The translations under genes were made by a program, and so were the position numbers. Source: Sweltsa coloradensis (taxonomy: Eukaryota; Arthropoda; Insecta; Plecoptera; Chloroperlidae). From it: a DNA stretch of 64,000 bases. A model generated the notes under the pieces. That model did no database searches and was not told where the DNA came from. It was given only the letters and a program-made list of their open reading frames with translations. Numbering within the stretch: position 1 is the first letter of the stretch; every line of letters starts with the position of its first letter. Shown in pieces: positions 42,340 to 53,990 of the stretch. The stretch lies in assembly GCA_024449915.1 (NCBI GenBank), contig JAMZAV010000795.1:1-64000 (forward strand), read 5' to 3'.

Positions 42340-42525
42340 GCGCGCGCAAATCATTAAGGAGAAAGGGCTTTTACACGCTAAATGCCATATTATAATATGT
42401 TAGTGTGTGTGGCGTCCTGCTTTTCCAACACAGTCAGTGCAGACCACAACGCACACAAGCACATAGCATTTAGCGTGTAAATGCCCTTTCTCCCGTAATG
42501 CTTTGCAACGGGCGCGCATGCGCAG
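42340..42525. mobile_element. Palindrome-ended MITE just upstream of exon 2
   Basis: Inverted blocks GGAGAAAGGGCTTTTACACG (from 42358) and the inverse ending at 42493 enclose about 75 bp of interior. Similarity extends outward (GCAAATCATTA versus GCAAAGCATTA inverse). The right end carries GCGCATGCGCA, the NRF-1/Ewg core. The target duplication was not resolved. It lies about 80 bp before the exon. Confidence 0.55.
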
Positions 42526-42604
42526 TTAATTCTGAAAATGAATGCTTGTCTCACGCCTGCGACTTTCACCCCTTCACCTCTGACCTTGATGTTCTCTCTT
42601 CCAG

Positions 42605-42781
42605 GTGGCGGTCTCGCGTACCTGGCGTCGCGACGTGGCAGCCGGGACTCAGTGGCGTCGGGGGCGGTGTCGGGGGTGGCGTCCACAGTGGCGTCCAACG
42701 AGGACATAGGACCGCTCAATAGCTTCATCAACAACCCTCGGGGCAGACAAAGGAGGACGTCCAATTTCCTCGAGCTGCCAG
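42605..42781 (+). CDS. RGK-like GTPase gene, coding exon 2
   Basis: The acceptor CTCTCTTCCAG precedes it and the donor CCAG|GTAAAC follows. The 177-bp exon encodes GGLAYLASRRGSRDS, a Ser/Val/Ala-rich stretch, then SNEDIGPLN and PRGRQRRTSNFLELP. Its GC-rich codons contrast sharply with the flanks. RRTSN and RRGSRDS are basophilic kinase and 14-3-3-type sites. The exon ends in phase 1 with a G, compatible with a Val codon, and from memory ELPVPDH is what follows in insect RGK proteins. No exon encoding a GTP-binding P-loop (GxxxxGKT/S) is visible in the rest of the window, so the catalytic domain must lie beyond 64000 if the identification is right. Confidence 0.75.
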
Positions 42782-44034
42782 GTAAACAATTGTTCACTAT
42801 CTATACGTTGGTCTCTTTTAGCCTGAGTTAAAGAAGTAACCCCAAAAAGTATCTGTCAAAAATTGAAGTTTATTTTAAAAAGAAGTAACTAGAAGTTAAT
42901 CACATTAAATAAAAATAATGAAAACGTTACTTTACATATTTTGAAATATATTTTTTGCTTCAGTCTAAAATCGAAATCGTTTTGGATAGTGATCCAAATT
43001 CGCAATTACGTTTTGTCTTGCACTAGATCTGCAGTTTTATTGAATAGCCAATGGTCATTATCCGGTCATAACAAGATGGTTGACAAGTGAATTCAAATAG
43101 TACAGTCATTTGAAAAATTTAGTGTTAAAAACTCAAATAATGAATAAAGTAACCAGACTTTGTTTTGAAATAAAAGTTGCGTGAAAAATGTAACGCGGTA
43201 TCATAAATGCGTTATTTTAGTCAGTCCGAAACTATATATTTATTCATTTTAAAAAAGTAAATCAATAGAATCTGACTAGATATTGTTAAAGAAGTGTAGC
43301 GCTGGAAGTTTTACTGGATGTTGAATGAAATTGGCTTTACTTCTTGCGCTAACACAGAAGATGAATTAATGGATGGTGATATGTGAATAATGATGAACGT
43401 TACCCAGGGGTAAGTAAGATAAACTCACACAACAGTGAATTCCAGTGCTGGACTAAACAGCCAGGGCCTGGCATTTAACGTTTATATTATTAGTTTTTGA
43501 TAGGAAAGCAAAATACAATTATAACAACAATGTACAAAATAATATTTTTTAATTATAGAGCAACTCGTAATATGCTTAAATACACACAAACCTTGAATCC
43601 CGTTTACAATATGTAATTTAAATCGAATTGCATATAACTTTTATCGCTACCAATGTGGCCAGGCCTTAGCTTGGACTCTTTCCGGAACCTGATCTCCTCT
43701 AGAGTAAATATTTTCCTAGCACCGATCATCTAGACTTGACAAGTTTGACTTGGGTTGGCGGTGGAGGGTGGGGGGTGATTGAACGTAGCGGCCACACAGC
43801 TCCTAATAAAATGACAGCGCGAAGAAAGTAACAGCCATGTCACATTGAACCTTCACTTTCACACAGATGCGAGAAGAGCAAACATCGAAGCTTTGACAAC
43901 CTCAAATGGAATTGGCTTCGATCGTCAACGATTCAATTTCTATTGGAGCTAACACAACGACTATATTTACCTTGGGGGGTTTAATCGCATATTACGTTGT
44001 ATTTATGTGGGGAAATAACATCGGTCAAACATTT
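42782..44034. other. Start of RGK-like intron 2, no feature seen
   Basis: AT-rich, apart from a G-rich patch at about 43755-43780. The intron appears to continue to the end of the window, more than 21 kb. Confidence 0.5.
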
Positions 44035-44225
44035 ATTTAGCAGCGAAGCTCCTCTAGGCCAAACTCATCAATCACTTTTTGGTACATCTGTCTGTCCGTT
44101 AGTTTATTTGTCACATCTCACAATAAAAACCAAACATGACCTCCGATTGACATCTGTTTTATGTTGAAATCGTCCTTCAACAACGATGACACAGAATGTT
44201 GTTTTTGACCATTGGGGTTAATTAT
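44035..44225 (+). repeat. Family C repeat
   Basis: GCAGCGAAGCTCCTCTAGGC, TCTGTCTGTCCGTTAGTTTA, AAACCAAACATGACCTCCGA, CCTTCAACAACGATGACACA. Related copies lie at 37790-37985, 51845-51970 and 57450-57545. The class is unknown. Confidence 0.6.
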
Positions 44226-44375
44226 ACCCAACCCAAATTATATTATAAATGGTGTATATGGTCCTGTTGTAATGTGCCCACAAAATAATAATAAAATAAT
44301 AAATATATTTATATCTGCCCCAAATGCACAAAAAAGGTATCTGGTACATAAGTACTATGCAGCCTATGATCTTTT

Positions 44376-45088
44376 ACTAGGAAAACGCAGAAGTCCCGCC
44401 GCGTTGTTGGATGAGCGTAATTGGTACATTGAGCTGCCATGTGTTATGCGGATTTTCTGTTGTTCTGTGAAAAAATCATTACTAAGTTGAAGATTTTTTA
44501 ATTAATCGTAATAATTTTAAAAGGAAAAAATCTAAATATTGAAATTTTCATAAGAAATAATTATTTGATTGCGCACAAATTTTACATGAATATATTAATT
44601 CATAAAGTTAAGGTTCTGTGAAAAAATCATTACAATAGGATAAAGCATGTAGGTGTTATAAGTCAAAGAATTGTTTAAAAAAATAAAAAAAACGTAAAAC
44701 TTCGATTTTCATGAGAAATAGTTTTTCGTTTGCGCTCAGATTCCACACGAATACCTAAATTCATAAAATTATGGTTCTGTAAAATAATCATTAAAATCGG
44801 ATAAAGCATGTAAATGTTATAAGTTGAAGAATTTTTTTAAAAATCGAAAAAAATCGTAAATTTGCGATTTTTATGAGAAATAATTTTTCGATTGCGCTCA
44901 AAAATGTGGCAGTTCTAAGTTCAGAGATTTCAAAGGTCTCCATAAAATTTCATATCAATTGGAACATCGGTTTAGCCGGAATCGTGCTAACAAACAGACA
45001 AAAAAAGAAAAAAAGAAAAAAAAACATTCCGGATTTTTTTCTCCAGTGTAGTGAAATGGAATCTTCGCTTCGCTCGCTTCGCTCATCC
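44376..45088 (+). repeat. Family A dispersed repeat, long copy
   Basis: ACTAGGAAAACGCAGAAGTC start, CGCTTCGCTCATCCAA end, three internal units. It is followed 77 bp later by an inverted copy, forming a large inverted pair. Confidence 0.75.
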
Positions 45089-45164
45089 AATCATTCTCTT
45101 ATTCCTATATTTGTGTATACTTTGTTAAAATTATAATAACAACTACTACAATAATACTATAATA

Positions 45165-45925
45165 ACTACTACACTGGAGAAAAAAATCCGGAATGTTTTT
45201 TTTTCTTTCTTTCTTTCTTTCTTTCTTTTTTTTTTGTATTTTTGTGTGTCTGTGAACACGATTCCGGCTAAACCGATACTCCGATTGCAATTAAATTTTA
45301 TGGAGATCTTCGAAATCTCTGAACTTAGAACTGCACCGTAGGAAAAATCGATCAAAAAATTATTTCTCTTGAAAATCGCAATTTTACGATTTTTTTCGAT
45401 TTTTTTTTTGTTTTTGTTTGTATTTTTGTGTGTTTGTTAACACGATTCCGGCTAAACCGATACTTCAATTGCGATGAAATTTTCTGGAGACCTTCGAAAT
45501 CTCTGAACTTAGACCTGCCACGTTTTTGGGTACAATCGAAGAAATATTTCTCATGAATATCGTACTTTTACGATTTTTTCGATTTTTAGTGCGATATTTT
45601 CGTGACATTTGGGCCGATTCTGACCAAACGGGTGGGGCTACAACGTTCATATTTCACATAAACATTAAGTTAATGGTGATGTATTGCTTTTTGAAAGAAA
45701 ACGTTGAAAAAGATAGCCAGAATCCATTATAAATAAAGGTTTTAATATGAGTTTTTTTTAGGTTTATAATAACAATTAACAAGTAACAATAAAAACTTGA
45801 CGACAATCACCTACAATGCATTCAAAAAGCACTTGCAAAGGAAAAGTGGTCCTAAACAAACTAAAAACTTACAAAAACGCTCATCCATCAACGCGGCGGG
45901 ACTTTAGCGTTTTCCCTAGTTAATA
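45165..45925 (-). repeat. Family A composite copy, inverted relative to its neighbour
   Basis: Starts CTACACTGGAGAAAAAAATC and includes a TTTC microsatellite (about 45200-45228). At about 45385 it switches to the core found in the 63565-63868 variant (GGGCCGATTCTGACCAAACG), and it ends GCGGGACTTTAGCGTTTTCC. A long-type fragment thus seems joined to a short-type copy. Confidence 0.65.
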
Positions 45926-46412
45926 TTCAACTATATGGAACTCAATCCAGAAAGTGAAAAAACAATTTTAGCCAGATACGGTACGATTGCTGGGAAAGGA
46001 TTTTTCCGCTAAGCTACCGAAAATTAATGAAATTGAGAATTAAATATTCAAATAAATTACTACTTATAATAACTCGATTTTCTTAAACAAAATACAAACG
46101 TTAAATGAGTATTTTGAGTGTGGACGTCAATTTGTTACTCCTCATATTAAAATCGAGAGTCGTAACACGAACATTCAGAGAAACAGGAAATCTTCAAGAG
46201 GTACACGTAAATATAATATATTATATTTTTTTGTTCTTTTTTTTTGCTTCTTAACTCCATTCGCAATCTTTCTTTCATTTGCTTTTCATATTTCATTTCA
46301 CCTTACTTTATAATAGATTTTCTTTGAAATGCGTTAGAACAATTCCACATTTCCAGGAAAGTAACAATGTATCTAGCAAAGCTTCTATCTTGCTGCCTTG
46401 CAACATCAAATA

Positions 46413-47212
46413 GACTAGGAAAACGCTTAAGTCCCGCCGCGTTGTTGGATGAGCGTAATTGGTGCATTGAGCTGCCATGTGTTATGAGGATTTTCTGTTA
46501 TTCTGTGACAAAATTATTACAAAGTCGAATAATTTTTTTAAATAAAATAAAATAAAATAAAAAATTGACTTTATTTTTTAATTTTTTTTATGAATCGTAA
46601 TTTTAAAAAAAGGAAAAAATCGTAAAATTGCGATTTTCATAAGAAATAATTATTCGATTGCGCTCAAATTTTACAAGAATATATTAATTCATAAAATTAA
46701 GGTTCTGTGAAAAATTCATTACAATAGGATAAAGCATGTAGGTGCTATAAGTCAAAGACTTGTTTAAAAAAAAGAAAAAAGTGTAAAATTTCGATTTTCA
46801 TGAGAAATAATTTTTCGATTGCGCTCAAATTTCACAAGAATATCTTAATGTCATAAAATTAAGGTTCTGTGAAAAAAATCATTAAAATCGAATTAAGCAT
46901 GTAGGTGTTTATAAGTCGAAGAAATATTTTAAAAATCAAAAAAAATTCGTAAAATGGCGATTTCCATGAGAAATAATTTTCCGATTGCGCTCAAAAACGT
47001 GGCAGTTCTAAGTTCAGAGATTTCGAAGGTCTCCATAAAATTTCATCGCAATTGGAGTATCGGTTTAGCCGGAATCGTGTTAACAAACACACAATAATAC
47101 AAACAGAAAATAAAAAGAAAAAAAAAAGAAAAAAAAAACATTCCGGATTTTTTTCTCCAGTGTAGTGAAATGGAATCTTCGCTTCGCTCGCTACGCTCGC
47201 TACGCTCATCCA
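46413..47212 (+). repeat. Family A dispersed repeat, long copy
   Basis: ACTAGGAAAACGCTTAAGTC start and CGCTACGCTCATCCAA end. Three internal units. This is the cleanest long copy in the window. Confidence 0.8.
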
Positions 47213-48240
47213 ATAATTACAAAGTAGTCTACAAAGTTCCAGTCTTCTCCTGCGAAGTGAAGTTACAGGGCAGCCAACTTAACGTCACTCTTATTCTGTA
47301 AGCTGAACCGTATCCAACGAGTTACGTAGAATTCAGATTTGAAACTGTACAAACAAGGCTCTTGTTGCGAAGTAGCATTTAATTACTGTCTGGAGTTTAA
47401 ACTCAGTACTTTAATTAAAGGTTTTCAACTTCGCTACACGCCTGAACCATACATCTGTGGGGGAGGGGGGGGGGGGGTATTAGACTCTCTGTATGTAATA
47501 AATTGAAACGGGAAATATAAAGACTAGAAGTCAATAAAGGTAATTCGAAATTTATTAAATCTGTTATAAGGACATTGTAAACACGTATTGTAAGCTTATG
47601 AGTTTGGTTTGTGGTCATGGCCAGAATGTCATCTCGTCATGGTGAACAGAAGACTGTAAGCGACACTAATTTAAATTGGAATTCTTAATTTAAAATGGTT
47701 AGGGATACAAATATTAGGCAATGAAAGGACATCTGCCGTCCTACTAGAACCATTAGTTTGTGTATTTCACGTTTACGTTTGCGGAAAATATGCAAGATAT
47801 GATTTTTTTTATATAGTAAACATGATCTCAGATACGGTTTGTGGTTGGGTGCTTCAGTGGGTGGAGGAGGGGGGGGGGGGGGGGGGGTGAACGGAGGAAT
47901 GAGAGTGTCTTCTTGATTGTGGGTTGAAGTATTTACATATTTATCAAGGATTGTAAAAAATAAAATATATTCCAACGAAACAATATTATAATGTAAAAAT
48001 AATGTTAATTCCTACTGTTGCTGTTTTTTCTTTCTTTAAAAAGCTAGTCAAACAGTCACATACACATTAACAGAGAAAACAAGGTCACCGTCACCCTGCA
48101 TCATTATTATCATTCCTACACAGACCACTTTACACCGTCTCTTACCCCTCTCACTTCACCCGTTATACCCATCAGATATCTGCTGTGCTGACCTTTGATC
48201 TACCTTATCTGTATAATTATAGCTTGACGCTTGCAATCAC
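47213..48240. other. Intronic sequence with two long G homopolymers
   Basis: G13 at 47465-47477 and G19 at 47869-47887. No gene is seen. Confidence 0.5.
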
Positions 48241-48622
48241 GTTAAGCTATTGATGTATTCTTGGACACACTATTCTGTGTGTGTACTGTCTGGCACTGTA
48301 ATAAGCAAAGAGCTTACTTCAAGTCAGGCTGCCAACCGGGAAAGACCTCCTCGTCATCTGCTACAGGCAGGATTAGTTTGGTGACTGAGAAGCTTGAAGC
48401 GCGTGTGGAACAGTGATGCGTGTGCAAATCCGTAGAACACTCACAATTTTTGTGAGGACGGAAAGTGGAATAATTTAATAACACCTTCAATCGAGTTTAA
48501 CATTTGGTGTTTGGCGACTCCTTCCTTCATCGTGAAGTCACACTGGTCGAGTATGTGTAACGTCGATTATCGCATCCTCCAAGAACCAATTGGTAACGTG
48601 TGACATAATTACAGGACTAACT
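48241..48622 (+). other. Candidate non-coding exon with consensus splice donor
   Basis: The sequence is richer in GC than its surroundings and looks unique. It ends GGACTAACT|GTAAGTAAT, a near-perfect donor (GTAAGT from 48623). No long open frame is present. It could be an alternative first, non-coding exon of the RGK-like gene. This is speculative without transcript data. Confidence 0.2.
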
Positions 48623-49734
48623 GTAAGTAATTTATATCATTATTTCCGTGGTGAATTACCTACTTCTCATGTGCTGTACGTATAGTTGCCTAGAATTGTA
48701 TTGTGCCCCAAGAACGTAATTAATCATTAATTTTTATAATATGTAATATTTATTGTGCAGTGCTGATTTGATTTAATGCGGCTATTACTTTGATCAGGCC
48801 AAGCACATGAAAGCAAGAGGTCTATAATATTATGGTGATGGTAGTTAGATGAACAAAAGTAACAAGCAATAAAATCAGTATTTAGGTACTACCTATGTAA
48901 ACATCCAAAACGTAATTATTTTAATTAATTTTTCTCAGGATTTTTTTCTTGAATCCAAGTTGGATTGTGCCCCTTTAACTAGAAAGACTAATAACCTAGA
49001 TTTTAATAGTTTGTTTGTTAAATGTGTTTATTTCATATGGTAAATCGTCTCAAGTCTAAAATTACAAATAACGAAGATTTCTTGATCAAAGGGAAATATA
49101 TGGTAGTAAAATCCTAAATTAGTAGAAATCGTTTTCAGGTATCAGCTTCAGAAAATTTAAGATGTGAGTGTACATTTGGCCGGTGGAAAGCGATTAAAAA
49201 CAACTCGCACAACAAATCATCAATCACCCTAGATTTTTCCTCTAGTGTGACAAAATTGAGGATTTATCCATCAAAAAATTAAAATTTACCAGAATACAAC
49301 TGAACACAGAATGTGCATTTAAAGAAATAATATTTATGAACATGGAAAACGAATTATCGTGTATCTCGTTACCCATTGCGTACTGTTGATTTTGGTAATT
49401 GGAATTCTGTTTCTGTTTCGCGATGTGTTGATCTTGTAGTCACTACAGGCAACACCGTTGTCATAATGTAGTTACGTGGTTATCTAAGTTCATTAATATT
49501 ATAGACTTTGTCAAAATATCCAAACACGCGCTTAGCGGGGGGGGGGGGGGGGGGTTGAGGTGTCGCTGAATGACACCGAATGGTACGATTGTTAGGCCTA
49601 ATGTGACGTGACTGTACAATTCTTATAACTTTTCACACAAAACATAATCATATCAGGATCCGTGAATATTTTACTCACCTAAAATTAATTTTCAAGTCAT
49701 TACGTTGACTCATGAGTAATTTCTAACGAATGGC
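48623..49734. other. AT-rich intronic sequence
   Basis: G18 run at 49537-49554. No gene or repeat recognised. Confidence 0.5.
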
Positions 49735-49880
49735 AGCACGAAGCGTATGATACTAGGAGGACGCCGGATTGAATCCCACACAGGGCTTGTTTTTTTTTGT
49801 AATTGTTCTTCACCCTCATCTATTACCACTAATCGTCTCTATTTGTTATACATATAATAATTGCAATAATAGAGACGCGA
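49735..49880 (+). mobile_element. tRNA-headed SINE fragment
   Basis: Box B-like GGATTGAATCC near 49764-49774. The 3' part (CACCCTCATCTATTACCACT, then AATCGTCTC) matches the tail region of the composite SINE at 41661-42300. Confidence 0.5.
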
Positions 49881-49967
49881 AGCAAATAAGATCACTCAAC
49901 TATTGGTAGATATAAAAAAAATGTTAAAAGTGACTCCAATACTTCTAAAAATATTAACAAATATTTG

Positions 49968-50423
49968 GATGAGCGAAGCGAAGACTTCAATTTCACTGAC
50001 CCCCCCCCAAAAAAAAATTAGCTCTTTTTTTTTGTTTTTTTGTCTGTTTGTTTGCGCTCTATCGGTAAAACGGCATATGCGATCTTGATGGAAATTTGAA
50101 GAGACATTCGAAATCTCTGAACTTACACTTGCCACGTTTTTTGGTACAATCGATTAAATATTTCTTATGATTATCGTACTTTTACAATTTTTTCGATTTT
50201 TAATGAGATGTTTTCGTAATAATTGGCAAACGGCTACTCCGACTGACACTATATGTTACGATTTTAAAGACATTTGAAGAAATATTTCTCATAGAAATCG
50301 TACTTTTACAATTTCTTTCCCGATTTTTTAAACGATATTTTCGTGATATTTGGGCCGATAATCAACCATAAAAGCTCATCCAACAACGCGACTTGAAAAA
50401 GCGTAAGCGAAGCGGATCCTCAT
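49968..50423 (-). repeat. Family A short variant
   Basis: TTGGATGAGCGAAGCGAAGA start, AAAACGGCATATGCGATCTT core, and CATCCAACAACGCGACTTG end, as in 21208-21652. Confidence 0.65.
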
Positions 50424-52369
50424 GTCATTGATAGTTGAATTGCAGTTAAGCACAGATGCAACTTCATTTTTCGACTCGCTACAGCCGTTTGTCCGGTTGA
50501 GTATTGTTTTGTTCTAAATTCCGGCCTAAATGTGCCTAGCTAACGAGTTACACACTTCCCATTCACTACATACCCAGTGATTGCAAACGCACCGCGCCGT
50601 GCGAAGTGAGCCCGGGCAATCCATCACGAGGCTAAGTTTGATTTATGACCTGTCGGACTGTTTTAACTCTGGAGTCGACACAGATTCTATGGCCGTAGGT
50701 AATGAGCGCTGGTTTAAACGTGGCCGATGTTGAAACCGTAAATCACTCAATGTTCAAATATTCTTCCTCGAATTGTTTGAAGAAGAGTTTCCAATGGGAA
50801 TGCTAGTTTGCTAGTATAAGCTTTTAATGAACAAACTATATTTTTGTGAGGCAATGATGTAAAATGGATATGTAAGCCCTACCCACTAAACCGCAAAAGT
50901 TTATTTTGTATGTTTTTACTAAGTCAAAAATTGGGTTATTTGTTTTTGTCATTTTAGAGCTAGGTCCATTTGGTAAAAATCTTCAATAAAAATAACTTGG
51001 CAACGTCGTTTATACAACTCCAAACAATTAAGTTTAAACAGTTGGTAAGTATTGATTTACTCGATAATATATCGTATACATACCGGTACATCAAAGTTCA
51101 TTTTGTAGTTCGGTCACTTGGTACGTTGATCACCAAGGTGGAGTGTGATTTTGGGCAGATTTTTTTTATGCGTTTTAAGTGTATTTATTCACAATACCAA
51201 AATGTAATTTTTTAATAAATGAAATAAATAAAACTTGACAGTTAAAAAATATTTGAAAGCGCCGATTTCTTAAAGCTACAGCATATATTTTTTAAAAAGA
51301 TTTGCAAATAAGACTTATTATAAAATACTCATTTTCTATTCCCCCCTCAAATATCACATGCCTAGTTAAAGTCACCTGGATGGGGCAGAATTTCTACGAA
51401 AAACGTGTTTATTAATATGCTCCACCTGCTGCAAGCTAAGTCACGTGTTTAGTTTGTTACGTGTGTGTCACGTTATATATTGCACAATATAGGTTACCTG
51501 AACAAGGCTCCTCTTGGTAAGTTTAGTAATTTCACCTCAAACACAAGAGGAACACGATCTGAATACTAAAGTTAAGCCCCAGTGAGGGGGAGGGGAGGGG
51601 AGGGGACGGGAACAGAGGAAGGCAGTGTGTGAGGGAGTTGTAAATGCGAATTAGCCTGTAGGCTCACTTCACAAATACACAGCCATTTTGCAAAACTTTT
51701 GCGTAGGGTTTGGAGTAAACAATTTATTTGTATATGTTCTTTAGGCCGAATAAATCAATATGAATTGTACACACATTTTCGTTATTAATACATTAAAGGT
51801 ATAAAAGAAAATAGGCCTACTTCATTTAATGCATCCCTTTAAGTATGTCACGTCTAACGCTAAAAACCGAACATGACCTCCGATCCGAAATACAAGCGTA
51901 TTTTGATGTCATTACCATTTATCAAGGATGAGGAGGTTTTTGGTGACGATGGGGGTAATGGGGCGGGGACATATTCACCCAAAGTTTATACATAAATAAT
52001 CGGTACCTCGAGATATCGAGATTTAAATATTGAAAGAAAATGCATTATTTTATTTGTGTTGAAGTACCTTCGTTCTCTCTTTTTTTTTTTTGGTTTCTTG
52101 CTAATCTTCCTGATGGTTTAGCTGCTTATTATGTTATTGCTCGGTGCTAACATACATGACTACCTACTGAACTTAGTTGTTTTACATCCACCACTGGCGA
52201 GCCTGACTGAAGCAAGGGTTTCCTCCGTGAGTCGGCGATTGTCGGGGTCGGGACTTTTACAAGGCTTCTTGTTGTATGAACAGCCCAATAAGTCTAAACC
52301 ATCTTAAATGATGTCGATTTCCTTCTAGCTTGTGTTTCTTATTCTGTTAGGTAAGATACGATACTACCG
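50424..52369. other. Intronic sequence with a G-quadruplex-like run and a family C fragment
   Basis: GGGGGAGGGGAGGGGAGGGG lies at about 51586-51605 (plus strand) and is followed by ACGGG. A family C fragment (AAACCGAACATGACCTCCGA) is at 51845-51970. No gene. Confidence 0.5.
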
Positions 52370-52622
52370 ACATATGTAGCTCAAGCGTAATGTGCAAGTC
52401 TCTGATTGGGAAGGACCCAGGTTCGATACTTGCCACCGGCTCTCCTGACTGAAAGTTTTCCCGAGGTTTTCATCAGGGTTGTGTATGCTAAAAAGTAAGA
52501 TTAAGTCCACTTAAACATCCCTTTGGCATTCTTTTCACAACGACCCTAACTCCGAAATACCTATTAGTGAGACACCTTATGGGTGTGCAATTTACCCTGC
52601 AACAGGTCTCCCACAAGAAATT
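52370..52622 (+). mobile_element. tRNA-headed SINE, family G1
   Basis: TGTAGCTCAAGCG (box A-like, 52375-52387) and GGTTCGATACT (box B-like, 52420-52430). The body TTTTCCCGAGGTTTTCATCA and TTTACCCTGCAACAGGTCTC parallels 34060-34318. Confidence 0.7.
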
Positions 52623-53761
52623 AACATATTACACAAAACATCAATAAACATTTAAACAATAACCTACATTGCAATACATTTTCATGCAAGTTTGTGTCTC
52701 CAGTCTGAATTAATGTGAATAAAAATAAATTTACTGGAAATTAGTTTGTAATTCAATCTTATTTAATCTTATTCACAGCTGTAAGTAGCAAATACATTAA
52801 ATAGAAATAAATCCACGAATTACAAAATCCATCTCATTCGGGTGCAGCTACGGGAGTGTTTCCCGATTAATGAAAATAGAGAAATACTTTTTATTTGAAA
52901 AATGATTATTTTATATATTTAAAAAAAAAATGGTGTTATACACGGATTTCAAATCACTAAAAACTTCTCGTAAACTTTGTTTAAAACATTTTTAGCGAAA
53001 TTTGGTTTGCTAAAATTATGTGATAAAAATCTTGCTCCGTTTTCTTTTACTTATACTGAAGTTTTTCCATTAATAACATATTGCGTAATAAAGTTTTTTG
53101 AATAAATTTAGCATCGGTTAAAAGTTTTTATAGCTTGTCCAGAAACAGTGGTTTTATTACTTTGAAAAGTTATATACAAATTTAATTTCATATTGTCTCC
53201 TAGCAACTCGTAAAGTGCCAGGTCGTTACCCATTTTCAGGGAAAATTTATAACTCTGCGACCTTTTCACCCGATGAACTTACTACATCACCTTTGTTCAC
53301 CTCCGCCCCCCCCCCTCCCCCCATTTAATTCCCTAGCTCACTTGACAGCTGTAATCTAGCACGGAATAATTAACAATTTCTAGGCGTATCTTATTTAAAG
53401 GGTTGTCGTTGTACAGTTTTGTCTAAGAGTTTTAACAAGGCACTTTCCGTTTCTAACTTGCCTTATCTTGCACATGCTATTTGTGTGTATAAATTAATAT
53501 GTTCTCGTACTGAAACATTACTGTCGAAAGTTTTGAAGATATAATGTGTTTCACTAAACGCTGCTTGTTTTGTATGAAGGATCTATAAATTTAATAATAT
53601 ATATAGGCCTATATTAAAAAATACTCAAAATTCGTAAACAATTAATACAAAATTAATTTCCTGTACAAGTATATTTTAAAACTAGGCAAAGATTCTAAAT
53701 ATTAAAGCATAAATGTATTGATCAATGTAAGGCTCCTGGTAACCCATTCATCAGCCAATCA
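52623..53761. other. AT-rich intronic sequence, no feature seen
   Basis: A C10 run at about 53306-53315 followed by T and C6. Nothing else. Confidence 0.5.
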
Positions 53762-53990
53762 GGTTGTTTCGAATAAGCCTTGTTGAATCTGGCGTCGTCC
53801 GTGGATGGATCGTGTCCAACATGTTTGTTCAGTGTTTCCTCTATAAAATACTGGTCTGTAACAGGTCACAGTTAGCTCTTCAATGGCGTCGGTGTCAACA
53901 GTTTTGGCTTGGTCTGCTATAAATTGAAGTCCCGCACTGAAAATTTATTTTGTGGCTGAGTGGGAAGACTTTAAATAAGAACGTATTTAT
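53762..53990 (+). mobile_element. SINE family B copy, partial
   Basis: GTTGAATCTGGCGTCGTCCG, GTGTTTCCTCTATAAAATAC, TTTTGGCTTGGTCTGC and GTGGCTGAGTGGGAAGACTT. The head is absent. Confidence 0.6.

Larger units (their letters stand above)
10019..42604 (+). other. Intron 1 of the RGK-like gene, about 32.6 kb, hosting the fzr-like gene
   Basis: Donor GTAGGT at 10019 follows AAGG. Acceptor CTCTCTTCCAG ends at 42604. Phases match (1 base plus 2 bases). The intron contains a whole gene on the opposite strand (25509-28721) and many mobile elements. An intervening exon too short or divergent to see cannot be excluded. Confidence 0.7.

Noticed and set aside
45105..45355. Lys-rich minus-strand frames
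   Set aside because: They are translations of the family A poly-A/TTTC stretch.
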